This document shows, in pieces, positions 1-6,691 of a DNA stretch of 35,497 nucleotides; within the stretch, counting starts at the first letter, position 1, and each line of letters begins with the position of its first letter. This stretch comes from an uncultured Gammaproteobacteria bacterium (GTDB taxonomy: Bacteria > Pseudomonadota > Gammaproteobacteria > HyVt-429): assembly GCA_947259975.1 (NCBI GenBank), contig CAMYOD010000001.1, positions 26,446-61,942 of the forward strand, read 5' to 3'. Made by a program: the position numbers and the translations under genes. The notes beneath the pieces were generated by a model, which was not told where the DNA came from, searched no databases, and was given only the letters and a program-made list of their open reading frames with translations.

Positions 1-321
1 GTGGCCAAACGTGCCGAGAAACTGGACGACGTGAATTTCAGTTACTCACTACAGTCCCTGTGGCCGATCAACAAACAGAACGCGCCCAAGACCGATGCCG
101 AAAAAGACGGGCTGAAGTACGTCGCCGAGAACAAGGGCAAGAATTACTATACCGAGGAAACCCTGGGCGGCCAGAAATATTTCACCGCCGTCTATGCGGA
201 TACCGCGGTGGCCCCGGTCTGCGCCTCCTGCCATAACGACCACAAGGACACACCCAAGCGCGATTTCAAGCTGGGTGATGTGATGGGCGGCGTGGTGATC
301 CGGATTCCCCTGGAAAGTTAA
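1..321 (+). CDS. DUF3365/Tll0287-like haem-binding protein, 5' end cut by the window
   Basis: The frame is open from the first base and ends with TAA at 319-321, so only the C-terminal part is probably present; the GTG at base 1 is likely an internal valine. The visible 106 residues include one haem c motif, Cys-Ala-Ser-Cys-His near residues 74-78, followed by a basic stretch and the ending MGGVVIRIPLES. A late CxxCH followed by a GGVVIRIPL-type ending is typical of DUF3365 (Tll0287-like) periplasmic haem sensor or redox domains. The cytochrome c gene starts 3 bases downstream, so the two are surely co-transcribed. Role (redox sensing or electron transfer) is inferred from the family and is not shown here. 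Confidence 0.7.
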   Translation: MAKRAEKLDDVNFSYSLQSLWPINKQNAPKTDAEKDGLKYVAENKGKNYYTEETLGGQKYFTAVYADTAVAPVCASCHNDHKDTPKRDFKLGDVMGGVVIRIPLES

Positions 322-324
322 CCC

Positions 325-708
325 ATGCGCGCACCGGCATACAGCGTCATCGCGATGGGCCTGTGGTTCATGACCCTGACCGTTGACGCCGATAGCAGTG
401 CTTATGTCGAGCTGCAGGGAAAGCATCTGACACAGGGGCGCGCGCTCTGGCTCGCCAACTGTGAAGGCTGCCATGGCTATGGCATTGCCGGTGCGCCGAT
501 CCCCATGGATCCCTCGGACTGGGCGTCACGCCTGAAACAGGAAAGGTCGGTGCTTTACGACCGTGCCATCAACGGTTTCTTTGGGCCGGACGACACCATG
601 ATGCCGGAGCGTGGTGGCAACCCCAACCTGAGTGACACTGAAATCATGGCCGCCGTGGATTACATGGCGGCATTGGCTACCTACTACATTCAACGAAAGA
701 GGAAATGA
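325..708 (+). CDS. small periplasmic class I cytochrome c
   Basis: The 127-residue protein starts at ATG 325, 3 bases after the preceding stop. A hydrophobic N-terminal segment (about residues 5-23) looks like a Sec signal peptide. The haem motif Cys-Glu-Gly-Cys-His lies near residues 46-50. A downstream MMPERGG segment supplies a likely axial methionine, and a final helix (SDTEIMAAVDYMAAL) is typical of class I cytochromes of the c5/c551 sort. It should carry electrons in the periplasm. The globin start codon follows the stop by one base, so the three haem genes form one operon. Partner enzymes are not visible in the window. Confidence 0.82.
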   Translation: MRAPAYSVIAMGLWFMTLTVDADSSAYVELQGKHLTQGRALWLANCEGCHGYGIAGAPIPMDPSDWASRLKQERSVLYDRAINGFFGPDDTMMPERGGNPNLSDTEIMAAVDYMAALATYYIQRKRK

Positions 709-709
709 T

Positions 710-1123
710 ATGACCCCCGAACAAGTGCAACTCGTCAAGGACTCCTGGGCCCAGGTGACCCCCATCGCCGACAAGGCCGCGGAGTTGTTCTATGGCAAAC
801 TCTTTGAAATGGATCCATCGGTCAAGCCGTTGTTCAAAGGCGACATCACGGAACAAGGCGCGAAACTCATGAAAATGATCAACACCGCAGTCAACGGCCT
901 CGATCGCCTCGACGAGATCGTGCCGGCGGTACAGCAGCTGGGGGCCCGCCACGTGGCCTACGGCGTCAAGGACGAACACTACGACACCGTCGGCGCCGCG
1001 CTGCTCTGGACGCTGGAGACCGGTTTAGGCGACGCCTTTACCGCCGAAACCAAAGAGGCCTGGGCGACCGTCTACGGACTGCTCGCGGACACCATGAAGT
1101 CCGCCGCCGCACAGGCCGCCTAG
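710..1123 (+). CDS. single-domain bacterial globin
   Basis: The 137-residue protein has the globin fold pattern without a reductase domain. The candidate proximal haem ligand is His81, in the context ARHVAYGV, and Phe42 in PLFKGD fits the CD-corner phenylalanine. A Glu-Gln-Gly segment (48-50) lies near the expected distal E-helix position. I chose ATG 710 because a purine-rich AAAGAGG at 696-702 sits just upstream and the protein starts MTPEQVQLVKDSWAQV, the usual A helix; the in-frame start at 632 lies inside the cytochrome gene. Single-domain globins bind O2, NO or sulfide, and which applies cannot be told from sequence. A perfect hairpin follows the stop. Confidence 0.88.
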   Translation: MTPEQVQLVKDSWAQVTPIADKAAELFYGKLFEMDPSVKPLFKGDITEQGAKLMKMINTAVNGLDRLDEIVPAVQQLGARHVAYGVKDEHYDTVGAALLWTLETGLGDAFTAETKEAWATVYGLLADTMKSAAAQAA

Positions 1124-1135
1124 AGGCAGGTTAGT

Positions 1136-1160
1136 GACCGGCCGGAAAATCCGGCCGGTC
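1136..1160 (+). terminator. hairpin downstream of the globin gene
   Basis: A perfect 10-base-pair inverted repeat (GACCGGCCGG / CCGGCCGGTC) encloses a 5-base AAAAT loop, 12 bases after the globin stop. There is no strong T tract after it, so it may act as a weak or Rho-assisted terminator or as an mRNA 3'-end stabiliser. Confidence 0.55.
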
Positions 1161-1222
1161 TACTAATCCATTCGCTAGACACACCTCCTGGTGACGACGT
1201 AATACCGAGCCCCAGACAGGCA

Positions 1223-1248
1223 AAAAGAGGGCCGCTGGTCGCGGCCCT
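1223..1248 (-). terminator. intrinsic terminator reading on the minus strand
   Basis: Read on the minus strand, AGGGCCGC, a 5-base loop and GCGGCCCT are followed directly by CTTTTTG, the classic stem plus U tract. On the plus strand the T-rich side is missing, so it fits a transcript entering from the right. The 1270-1605 minus-strand reading frame ends about 20 bases before it. Confidence 0.6.
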
Positions 1249-1269
1249 AACTGAGGAGCTTTATTGTTG

Positions 1270-1605
1270 TTATCCGAGGAGGAGCCCGCGTGCGGGCAGC
1301 AGGAAGTCTTCGCTACGCACCCCTAGCCGGCGCGTATCGTGATAATTGCGGCCACGGCAGGTGCATCTTTCTCCCACACCGACGGCCGTATCGCGCGTTA
1401 TCCCACCCGTTTCGTCGATGGGATAAGCAAGATTCAACAATGCCCTAATCATTCCGAGTTCTGCCGTGGTGACGGTCGAGTTTCGACAGGGTCCATCATT
1501 CGACCGTTTGTGGTTGCGCGCCTTGCTGGTACCTGAGCTAACTAAACTGGTCACACTCAATTCCTCAATATATCGTGGTCGATACGTACCAAAGGTGGCT
1601 TGCAA
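1270..1605 (-). pseudogene. unrecognised minus-strand reading frame, possible gene remnant; 1249-1900 otherwise without a gene
   Basis: This stretch of about 650 bases is less GC-rich than its neighbours and has no recognisable gene. The only frame with any support is a 111-codon minus-strand frame starting at a TTG; its stop (1270-1272) lies about 20 bases before the minus-strand terminator at 1223-1248. The translation has no familiar motif, and an alternative minus frame beside it looks equally protein-like, which could mean a frameshifted remnant. Plus-strand frames here also match nothing I recognise. I treat it as a possible decayed gene or an untranslated transcript. The call is weak. 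Confidence 0.2.
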
Positions 1606-1900
1606 TCGTCATGCCAGCGATCAATGCGCAGGGAAGTATTGGCTTTCCAGTACCTGGCATACGACCAGATCGCGATATTGCACCACGTTCGGGCGAAGCA
1701 ACCCTTACCGCTCACCAATTTTGTGCCGTAATCGCGATGGGTATCGTTATTCGAGGGTGAAAAGTGAAACGGGTGACACCACGAAGGGCTTCATCGAAGG
1801 AGTCCTTCCCGCTTCAAGCGGTCTCGCTATCGAAATATGAGTGACTTGGCACGATTACTGCTCCCTCAGAGACTGATATGACAGGCGAAGGCATAGCATC

Positions 1901-2863
1901 GTGATTGGCGACCAAGACCAGATTATCGATTTACAGCGTGACGCGTTGCACTACGCCCTCTCGCCCAGGCTCGCTACCCTGGCGCGCCGTTGCGCGCCGG
2001 TGTGGGAAAAGACAGATCTCCTGAACGGCTTGTTGCAGGTGTGGCTGGAAAAGATCCCGCACTGCCGATTGATTTATGCGGTAAATGCACGCGGCGTACA
2101 AATCAGCGCCAATGTCAGCCCGGACGAGGTTGCTGCGGACAGACTGGGTCAGGATCTGTCCGCCCGCCCTTACCTCAGGGCCGCCTCCAGCGCCTCCGAC
2201 TGCGTGCTCTCCGACGTCTATATTAGTCAGACTTCGGGTCGCCCGTGTATTACCGCGGTGCAGGCCGTTCATGTTAATGGGTGTCTTGCCGGGTTTGTCG
2301 CGGTCGATTTCGATTTGCGCGAAGTTCCGCTCTTACAGACCACCCTGCAACCGGGCCTGGATTGGCAGCAGATCACCGGCGATCCCGCGATCCGGCTGCA
2401 GATGTTTGCGCAACCGCGCAGCGACAGCGCGATGGACCTGAAGATCGATGACGTGGTGGCCATCATCGATGAGCTGATGTGCTTCCAGGGTGTGTTTCAC
2501 GCCAAACTGCACTTTTCCAGCTCGCGGGCGACCTTGTGGTTGACCGATGACCCTTATCATTACCGCATCCACGTGCTCGACGACATTATCGATCCATCCG
2601 TATGCCTGGCCTATCGCAAACGCGACTACCCGCCCGCTGCGCAAGTCGATCCATCGCGCATCCGACCCGTGCTCGACCGCCTGGTCGACCTGCGAATCAT
2701 GGACGAGAACCTGTATCTGCGGTCCGGCTCACTGAATGTCATGAACGGTCTCGTGGGGCTCAACTTCTCCTGCGACGGTTCCCACTACATGCATTACGAC
2801 GAATTTCTCGACAAAGGAATTGATTTCTGGATGGGCCAGCCAGCGGCATGTGTAAATAGCTAG
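1901..2863 (+). CDS. stand-alone PDC/Cache-type sensor domain protein
   Basis: The 320-residue soluble protein starts at GTG 1901; no in-frame ATG lies just upstream, and a purine-rich AGGCGAAG lies about 10 bases before. Residues 50-150 have the layout of a PDC/Cache sensor: an amphipathic helix, then VNARGVQISANVSPD, GQDLSARPYLRAA, SDVYISQTSGRPCITAVQAV and GFVAVDFDLREV, matching ligand-binding strands in chemoreceptor and kinase sensor domains. The rest (150-320) is not recognised. There is no signal peptide, membrane segment or output domain, so it would have to sense something in the cytoplasm and pass it to a partner. It lies in the same direction as the nitrate transporter but is separated from it by an independent promoter region. 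Confidence 0.65.
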   Translation: MIGDQDQIIDLQRDALHYALSPRLATLARRCAPVWEKTDLLNGLLQVWLEKIPHCRLIYAVNARGVQISANVSPDEVAADRLGQDLSARPYLRAASSASDCVLSDVYISQTSGRPCITAVQAVHVNGCLAGFVAVDFDLREVPLLQTTLQPGLDWQQITGDPAIRLQMFAQPRSDSAMDLKIDDVVAIIDELMCFQGVFHAKLHFSSSRATLWLTDDPYHYRIHVLDDIIDPSVCLAYRKRDYPPAAQVDPSRIRPVLDRLVDLRIMDENLYLRSGSLNVMNGLVGLNFSCDGSHYMHYDEFLDKGIDFWMGQPAACVNS

Positions 2864-2965
2864 AAAAAAGATACAAGAGGAAAGAGAAAAGACCCCGCTT
2901 TGTTACTTTTCTCTTAATCTCTTGACGCTTCTCTCTTCTTAATTGAACCAATTCGAAGCAGAGCT

Positions 2966-2982
2966 TGCTCGACTTTGGTGCA
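2966..2982 (+). promoter_or_regulatory. candidate NtrC-binding site
   Basis: TGCTCG, five bases, then GGTGCA matches 10 of 12 positions of the NtrC dyad TGCACC-N5-GGTGCA, with a perfect right half. It is centred about 110 bases upstream of the transcription start predicted from the sigma-54 promoter, a normal enhancer distance. The assignment rests on the motif and position only. Confidence 0.5.
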
Positions 2983-3056
2983 AATAACACCCCCTCTGAA
3001 ATCAATGGCCGGCGCGTCGAAGGCGATAGTTGCGATCTATCAACAAGTTACAAACC

Positions 3057-3072
3057 TGGCACGCCGCTTGCT
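3057..3072 (+). promoter_or_regulatory. sigma-54 (RpoN) promoter for nrtABD
   Basis: TGGCACG-N4-TTGCT is an exact match to the -24/-12 consensus, with GG at 3058-3059 and GC at 3070-3071. Transcription should begin near 3083, giving a leader of about 175 bases before the nrtA ATG. The upstream NtrC-like dyad and the downstream nitrate transporter fit nitrogen control. Confidence 0.8.
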
Positions 3073-3093
3073 CTAGAGCGACTAACGTTTTCC

Positions 3094-3188
3094 GGCTGCA
3101 ACGGCGCAGCCAAGCGTTTCCAAGGCAACACACAATGTGACTCCTCGCGCGGCCCAACGGCCACGCGGGTACGGACAAAGGCGTCTGT
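3094..3188 (+). promoter_or_regulatory. two-hexaloop leader RNA, ANTAR (NasR/NasT)-type target
   Basis: Two hairpins with 6-base loops lie in the leader. P1 (3094-3111) is GGCTGC, loop AACGGC, GCAGCC. P2 (3171-3188) is ACGGAC, loop AAAGGC, GTCTGT, with one G-U pair. Both loops have A at position 1 and G at position 4, the signature described for RNA bound by ANTAR antiterminators such as NasR and NasT. A third hairpin (3144-3169, loop CAAC) lies between them. P2 shares bases 3175-3185 with the attenuator stem, so the two are mutually exclusive, as expected if a bound ANTAR protein blocks termination. The regulator itself is not in this window. Confidence 0.7.
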
Positions 3189-3230
3189 GAGCCCGGCCCC
3201 CGGCTGGCGATCCGGACGTCTTTGTTTTGG
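3175..3230 (+). terminator. attenuator terminator in the nrtA leader
   Basis: ACAAAGGCGTC (3175-3185) pairs with GACGTCTTTGT (3215-3225), 11 pairs including one G-U, around a GC-rich loop that can fold further. The 3' strand runs into TTTGTTTTGG. It ends about 28 bases before the nrtA start and uses the P2 hexaloop sequence as its 5' strand. This is the layout of an attenuator relieved by antitermination. Confidence 0.68.
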
Positions 3231-3257
3231 ATTTCGACATTAGTAACTGGAGTGATC

Positions 3258-4661
3258 ATGAGACACGAGCAACGCAACAAGCCCCGACGCGCGTTTCTGA
3301 AGAAGGTAACGCTGGCATTGCTACTTAAGCTGGGCCTGGCCCTTACCGCGACAAGCATGAGCCTCGCCGCGACCGGTGATCCGGAAAAGGAAGACCTCAA
3401 ATTCGGATTCATCAAACTGACCGACATGGCGCCACTTGCCATTGCCTACGAGAAAGGTTACTTCGAGGACGAAGGTCTCTACGTCACGCTCGAGGCCCAG
3501 GCCAACTGGAAGGTGTTGCTGGACGGTGTCATCGACGGGCAGCTGGACGGCGCTCATATGTTGGCCGGCCAACCCCTGGCCGCCACCATTGGCTTCGGCA
3601 CCAAGGCCCACATCGTCACACCGTTCTCCATGGATCTCAACGGCAACGGCATCACCGTTTCCAATGAGATCTGGAAACAGATGAAGCCGAATATTCCAAA
3701 GATGGAAGACGGCCGCCCGGTACACCCGATCAAGGCCGATTACCTCAAGCCGGTGGTCGAGAAGTACAAGAGCGAAGGCAAGCCCTTCAAGATGGGTATG
3801 GTGTTTCCGGTCTCCACCCATAATTACGAATTACGCTACTGGCTCGCCGCCGGCGGCATCCATCCCGGCTACTATGCCCCACACAAGGGCGACATCGCCG
3901 GCACCATCGATGCCGACGCCCTGCTGTCCGTGACCCCACCGCCGCAGATGCCGGCAACGCTCGAGGCGGGCACCATCTACGGTTATTGCGTTGGTGAGCC
4001 GTGGAATCAGCAGGCGGTGTTCAAGGGTATCGGCGTCCCGGTCATCACCGATTACGAGATCTGGAAGGATAATCCGGAGAAGGTGTTTGGTATGACCAAG
4101 GAGTTCACCGAGAAGTATCCCAACACAACCGTGCGGGTCGTCAAGGCCTTGCTGCGAGCCGCCCAGTGGCTCGATGCAAATGACAACGCGAATCGACCGG
4201 AGGCAGTCAAATACCTTTCGCAGCCGAACTATGTCGGCGCCGACTATGAAGTCATTGCCAACTCCATGACCGGCACCTTCGAATACGAGAAAGGCGACAA
4301 GCGCAAAGTGCCCGACTTCAATGTCTTCTTTCGCTACTTCGCGACCTACCCCTACTATTCGGACGCGGTCTGGTACCTGACCCAGATGCGTCGCTGGGGC
4401 CAGATCTCCGAGCCCAAGTCGGATGACTGGTACTTCGAAACAGCGAAGAAAGTGTATCGCCCGGACATCTATGCGATCGCTGCCAAGGAACTGATTGCCG
4501 AGGGCAAGATGACCGCTGCCGAGTTTCCGGAGTTCGCCAAGGAAGACGGCTACCGGGATCCGCAGACCGAATTCATCGACGGGGTCACGTTTGACGGCAC
4601 CAAGCCCAACGCCTACCTGAAGTCGTTTCCAATCGGGCTGAAGGGCGAGGACAAGATTTGA
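3258..4661 (+). CDS. nrtA: nitrate-type ABC transporter substrate-binding protein
   Basis: The 467-residue periplasmic protein belongs to the NrtA/CmpA family. ATG 3258 follows a CTGGAGTG ribosome site; an earlier in-frame start at 3222 lies inside the attenuator. The N terminus carries a twin-arginine signal, RRAFLKK at residues 10-16, followed by a hydrophobic stretch to about 38. Diagnostic segments are [30 protein letters not shown] (Trp84), HNYELRYWL and GYCVGEPWN, followed by NPEKVFGM. Lys275 in that last block corresponds, as I recall the family, to the nitrate-contacting lysine of NrtA; the bicarbonate protein CmpA has glutamate there. I therefore call it nitrate/nitrite-specific despite the carboxysome neighbourhood. 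A 12-base-pair hairpin separates it from nrtB. Confidence 0.88.
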   Translation: MRHEQRNKPRRAFLKKVTLALLLKLGLALTATSMSLAATGDPEKEDLKFGFIKLTDMAPLAIAYEKGYFEDEGLYVTLEAQANWKVLLDGVIDGQLDGAHMLAGQPLAATIGFGTKAHIVTPFSMDLNGNGITVSNEIWKQMKPNIPKMEDGRPVHPIKADYLKPVVEKYKSEGKPFKMGMVFPVSTHNYELRYWLAAGGIHPGYYAPHKGDIAGTIDADALLSVTPPPQMPATLEAGTIYGYCVGEPWNQQAVFKGIGVPVITDYEIWKDNPEKVFGMTKEFTEKYPNTTVRVVKALLRAAQWLDANDNANRPEAVKYLSQPNYVGADYEVIANSMTGTFEYEKGDKRKVPDFNVFFRYFATYPYYSDAVWYLTQMRRWGQISEPKSDDWYFETAKKVYRPDIYAIAAKELIAEGKMTAAEFPEFAKEDGYRDPQTEFIDGVTFDGTKPNAYLKSFPIGLKGEDKI

Positions 4662-4678
4662 TCGACATGCATAAAGAT

Positions 4679-4712
4679 GCCTGTGCAGGATCCCAAGCGG
4701 TCCTGCACAGGC
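4679..4712 (+). promoter_or_regulatory. nrtA-nrtB intercistronic hairpin
   Basis: GCCTGTGCAGGA (4679-4690) and TCCTGCACAGGC (4701-4712) form a perfect 12-base-pair stem with a 10-base loop, between the nrtA stop and the nrtB start. There is no T tract. Such structures commonly protect the upstream message, which would give more binding protein than permease. Confidence 0.65.
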
Positions 4713-4736
4713 TGTTCCTGTGAAGAGGCGAAGATC

Positions 4737-5756
4737 ATGAGCGAAGCAATTCAAAAGGATTCAGCCGTCAACATGAGGTTGCTGGAACGACTGCTGGGCG
4801 TCTTGTCAAAAGAGCGGCTATCGAATGTCGGCAACGCGCTGACCAAATCACTGGGCATACCGCTGGCGGCCATCGGGATCTTTCTCATGCTCTGGAGCGT
4901 GCTCGCCGCACAGGTAGAGACCTCCTTGGGCGTGTTGCCGGGCCCGGCCAAGGTTTGGGAACAAGCACTGTCCCTGGTCGACGAACATAAAGCGGAACGC
5001 CAAAAGGAAGTCGCGTTTTATGAGCGGCAGGAGAAGCGTAACGCCGCCAAGCTGGTTAAGAATCCGGACGCCAAGATCAAGATTCGGCCTTACACCGGGC
5101 AAGCAACCTTTTTCGATCAGATCCTGACCAGCCTGCTGACCGTCGCCACGGGCTTCTTGATCGCGTCGCTGGTCGCCATCCCTATTGGTATCGTGATCGG
5201 GATGAGCCAGACCCTGTATAACGCCTTCAACCCGATCATACAGTTGTTTAAACCGGTGTCGCCGCTGGCCTGGTTGCCCATTGTCACCATGGTGGTCAGC
5301 GCTGTGTATGTCAGCCAGGACCCATTCTTCGCAAAATCTTTTCTCACCTCGGCGATCACCGTGACGCTGTGTTGCCTATGGCCGACCATTATTAATACTG
5401 CGGTGGGCGTATCCTCCGTGGACAAAGATCTGATCAATGTGAGTCGCGTCCTGCGCCTGCCCTGGCTGACCAAAACCCTTAAGATCGTGCTGCCCTCCTC
5501 CATCCCGATGATGTTCACCGGGCTGCGGTTATCCCTGAGCATCGGCTGGATGGTGCTGATCGCCGCGGAAATGCTGGCGCAGAACCCGGGGCTTGGAAAG
5601 TTTGTGTGGGACGAATTCCAGAACGGCAGTTCCAACTCGCTGGCGCGCATCATGGTCGCGGTGCTGGCGATCGGTTTCATCGGCTTTCTGCTCGATCGCG
5701 GCATGCTCATGCTACAGCAGAAGTTTTCCTGGGATAAGAGCGCGGTGCTGCGCTAA
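4737..5756 (+). CDS. nrtB: nitrate ABC transporter permease
   Basis: The 339-residue inner-membrane protein is of the NrtB/SsuC permease type. A first membrane segment lies near residues 35-55. A highly charged soluble stretch follows (about 80-125, rich in Lys, Arg and Glu), then four to five further segments from about 138 to 330. The coupling loop that docks the ATPase lies around LINVSRVLRLPWLTKTLKIVLPSSIP, with the usual downstream glycine and ILP-like pattern. I chose ATG 4737 over an in-frame ATG at 4677 because the latter would read through the intercistronic hairpin and add a cysteine-rich tail unlike the family. The stop is 18 bases before the ATPase start. Confidence 0.86.
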   Translation: MSEAIQKDSAVNMRLLERLLGVLSKERLSNVGNALTKSLGIPLAAIGIFLMLWSVLAAQVETSLGVLPGPAKVWEQALSLVDEHKAERQKEVAFYERQEKRNAAKLVKNPDAKIKIRPYTGQATFFDQILTSLLTVATGFLIASLVAIPIGIVIGMSQTLYNAFNPIIQLFKPVSPLAWLPIVTMVVSAVYVSQDPFFAKSFLTSAITVTLCCLWPTIINTAVGVSSVDKDLINVSRVLRLPWLTKTLKIVLPSSIPMMFTGLRLSLSIGWMVLIAAEMLAQNPGLGKFVWDEFQNGSSNSLARIMVAVLAIGFIGFLLDRGMLMLQQKFSWDKSAVLR

Positions 5757-5774
5757 CAAATGGAGAGCGGACTC

Positions 5775-6620
5775 ATGACAGAACAAACGCATCTGGAGCT
5801 GACCAAGGTCACCATCGATTTCCCGACGGATACCGGTCCGTTCCGGGCGCTCGATGACGTCAACCTGAAAATCGGCAAGGGGGAATTCATCTCGCTGATC
5901 GGGCACTCGGGCTGTGGCAAATCGACCGTGCTAAACATTGTCGCCGGCCTGCACCAGGCCACCGAAGGCGGCGTCATTCTCAACGGGCGCGAGGTCATGG
6001 AGCCCGGCCCGGAACGGGCGGTGGTGTTTCAGAATCATTCCCTGCTGCCCTGGTTGAGCGCGTACGAGAACATCGAACTCGGCGTCAAGCAGGTTTTCAG
6101 AGGCACGAAGTCCAAGCGCGAGATGCGGGAGTGGATCGACCACAATCTTGAGCTGGTGCACATGGAACACGCCCGCGACAAGCGGCCGGACGAGATCTCC
6201 GGCGGCATGAAACAGCGGGTGGGCATTGCCCGTGCCCTGGCCATGCAGCCGGAGGTGCTGCTGATGGACGAGCCCTTCGGCGCACTCGACGCCCTCACCC
6301 GCGCCCACCTGCAGGACTCACTGATGGAAATTCACGCCGCCCTGGGCAACACGGTGATTATGATCACCCACGACGTCGACGAGGCCGTACTGTTATCCGA
6401 TCGCATCGTGGCGCGACCGCGCGAGCGCCTGGCCTTGGCCGACGATCCGCAATACAACCACTATCGCTCCGAAGTCCTCAAGTTCCTCTACGAACGGCAG
6501 AAACGACCCGGCGAGAGCGCTGCGGACAACGCCGGTGCAGAATCGAAAATCTCTACCGTGGAAGCGCCGCCCACAACAGACATACCGCAGGAGGCAATGC
6601 TGCGCGTGGTTTCCAGTTAA
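5775..6620 (+). CDS. nrtD: nitrate ABC transporter ATP-binding protein
   Basis: The 281-residue ATPase has all ABC motifs: Walker [10 protein letters not shown] (43-51), a Q-loop in [11 protein letters not shown], signature ISGGMKQR, Walker [14 protein letters not shown], and H-loop [12 protein letters not shown] 5775 has a GGAG site 9 bases upstream; an in-frame ATG at 5760 is less well placed. There is no NrtA-like C-terminal domain, so it is the short NrtD type rather than the NrtC fusion. The last 45 residues (Pro, Ala and Glu rich) are outside the conserved core. It powers the NrtB permease, probably as a homodimer. No nitrate reductase genes follow, because the next genes are on the other strand. 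Confidence 0.87.
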   Translation: MTEQTHLELTKVTIDFPTDTGPFRALDDVNLKIGKGEFISLIGHSGCGKSTVLNIVAGLHQATEGGVILNGREVMEPGPERAVVFQNHSLLPWLSAYENIELGVKQVFRGTKSKREMREWIDHNLELVHMEHARDKRPDEISGGMKQRVGIARALAMQPEVLLMDEPFGALDALTRAHLQDSLMEIHAALGNTVIMITHDVDEAVLLSDRIVARPRERLALADDPQYNHYRSEVLKFLYERQKRPGESAADNAGAESKISTVEAPPTTDIPQEAMLRVVSS

Positions 6621-6630
6621 CGTACCGGAT

Positions 6631-6672
6631 CAGGGCGGCGACATACCCCGCCGGATTGTCGCCGCGCCCCTG
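6631..6672. terminator. bidirectional hairpin between convergent genes
   Basis: CGGCGACA (6636-6643) pairs perfectly with TGTCGCCG (6657-6664), and outside it CAGGG (6631-6635) pairs with CCCTG (6668-6672) across a small bulge. It lies between the nrtD stop and the end of the convergent envelope gene and could terminate both transcripts. There is no clear T tract on either side. Confidence 0.5.
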
Positions 6673-6691
6673 TTCCAGATACCTAAGCACA

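Noticed and set aside
3025..3041. GATAG-N7-CTATC dyad (T-N11-A type) as a LysR operator
   Set aside because: It sits only about 16 bases before the -24 box of the sigma-54 promoter; enhancer proteins normally bind further away. Kept only as a possible accessory site.
3222..3257. Upstream in-frame start for nrtA
   Set aside because: It lies within the attenuator stem and its U-rich tail; ATG 3258 has a ribosome site and gives a clean twin-arginine signal.
4677..4736. Upstream in-frame start for nrtB
   Set aside because: It would translate the intercistronic hairpin and add a cysteine-rich extension not expected in the family; ATG 4737 fits better.
3258..6620. Calling the ABC transporter CmpABC (bicarbonate) from its neighbourhood
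   Set aside because: Lysine at the diagnostic position, a nitrogen-type leader and no fused CmpC domain favour nitrate.
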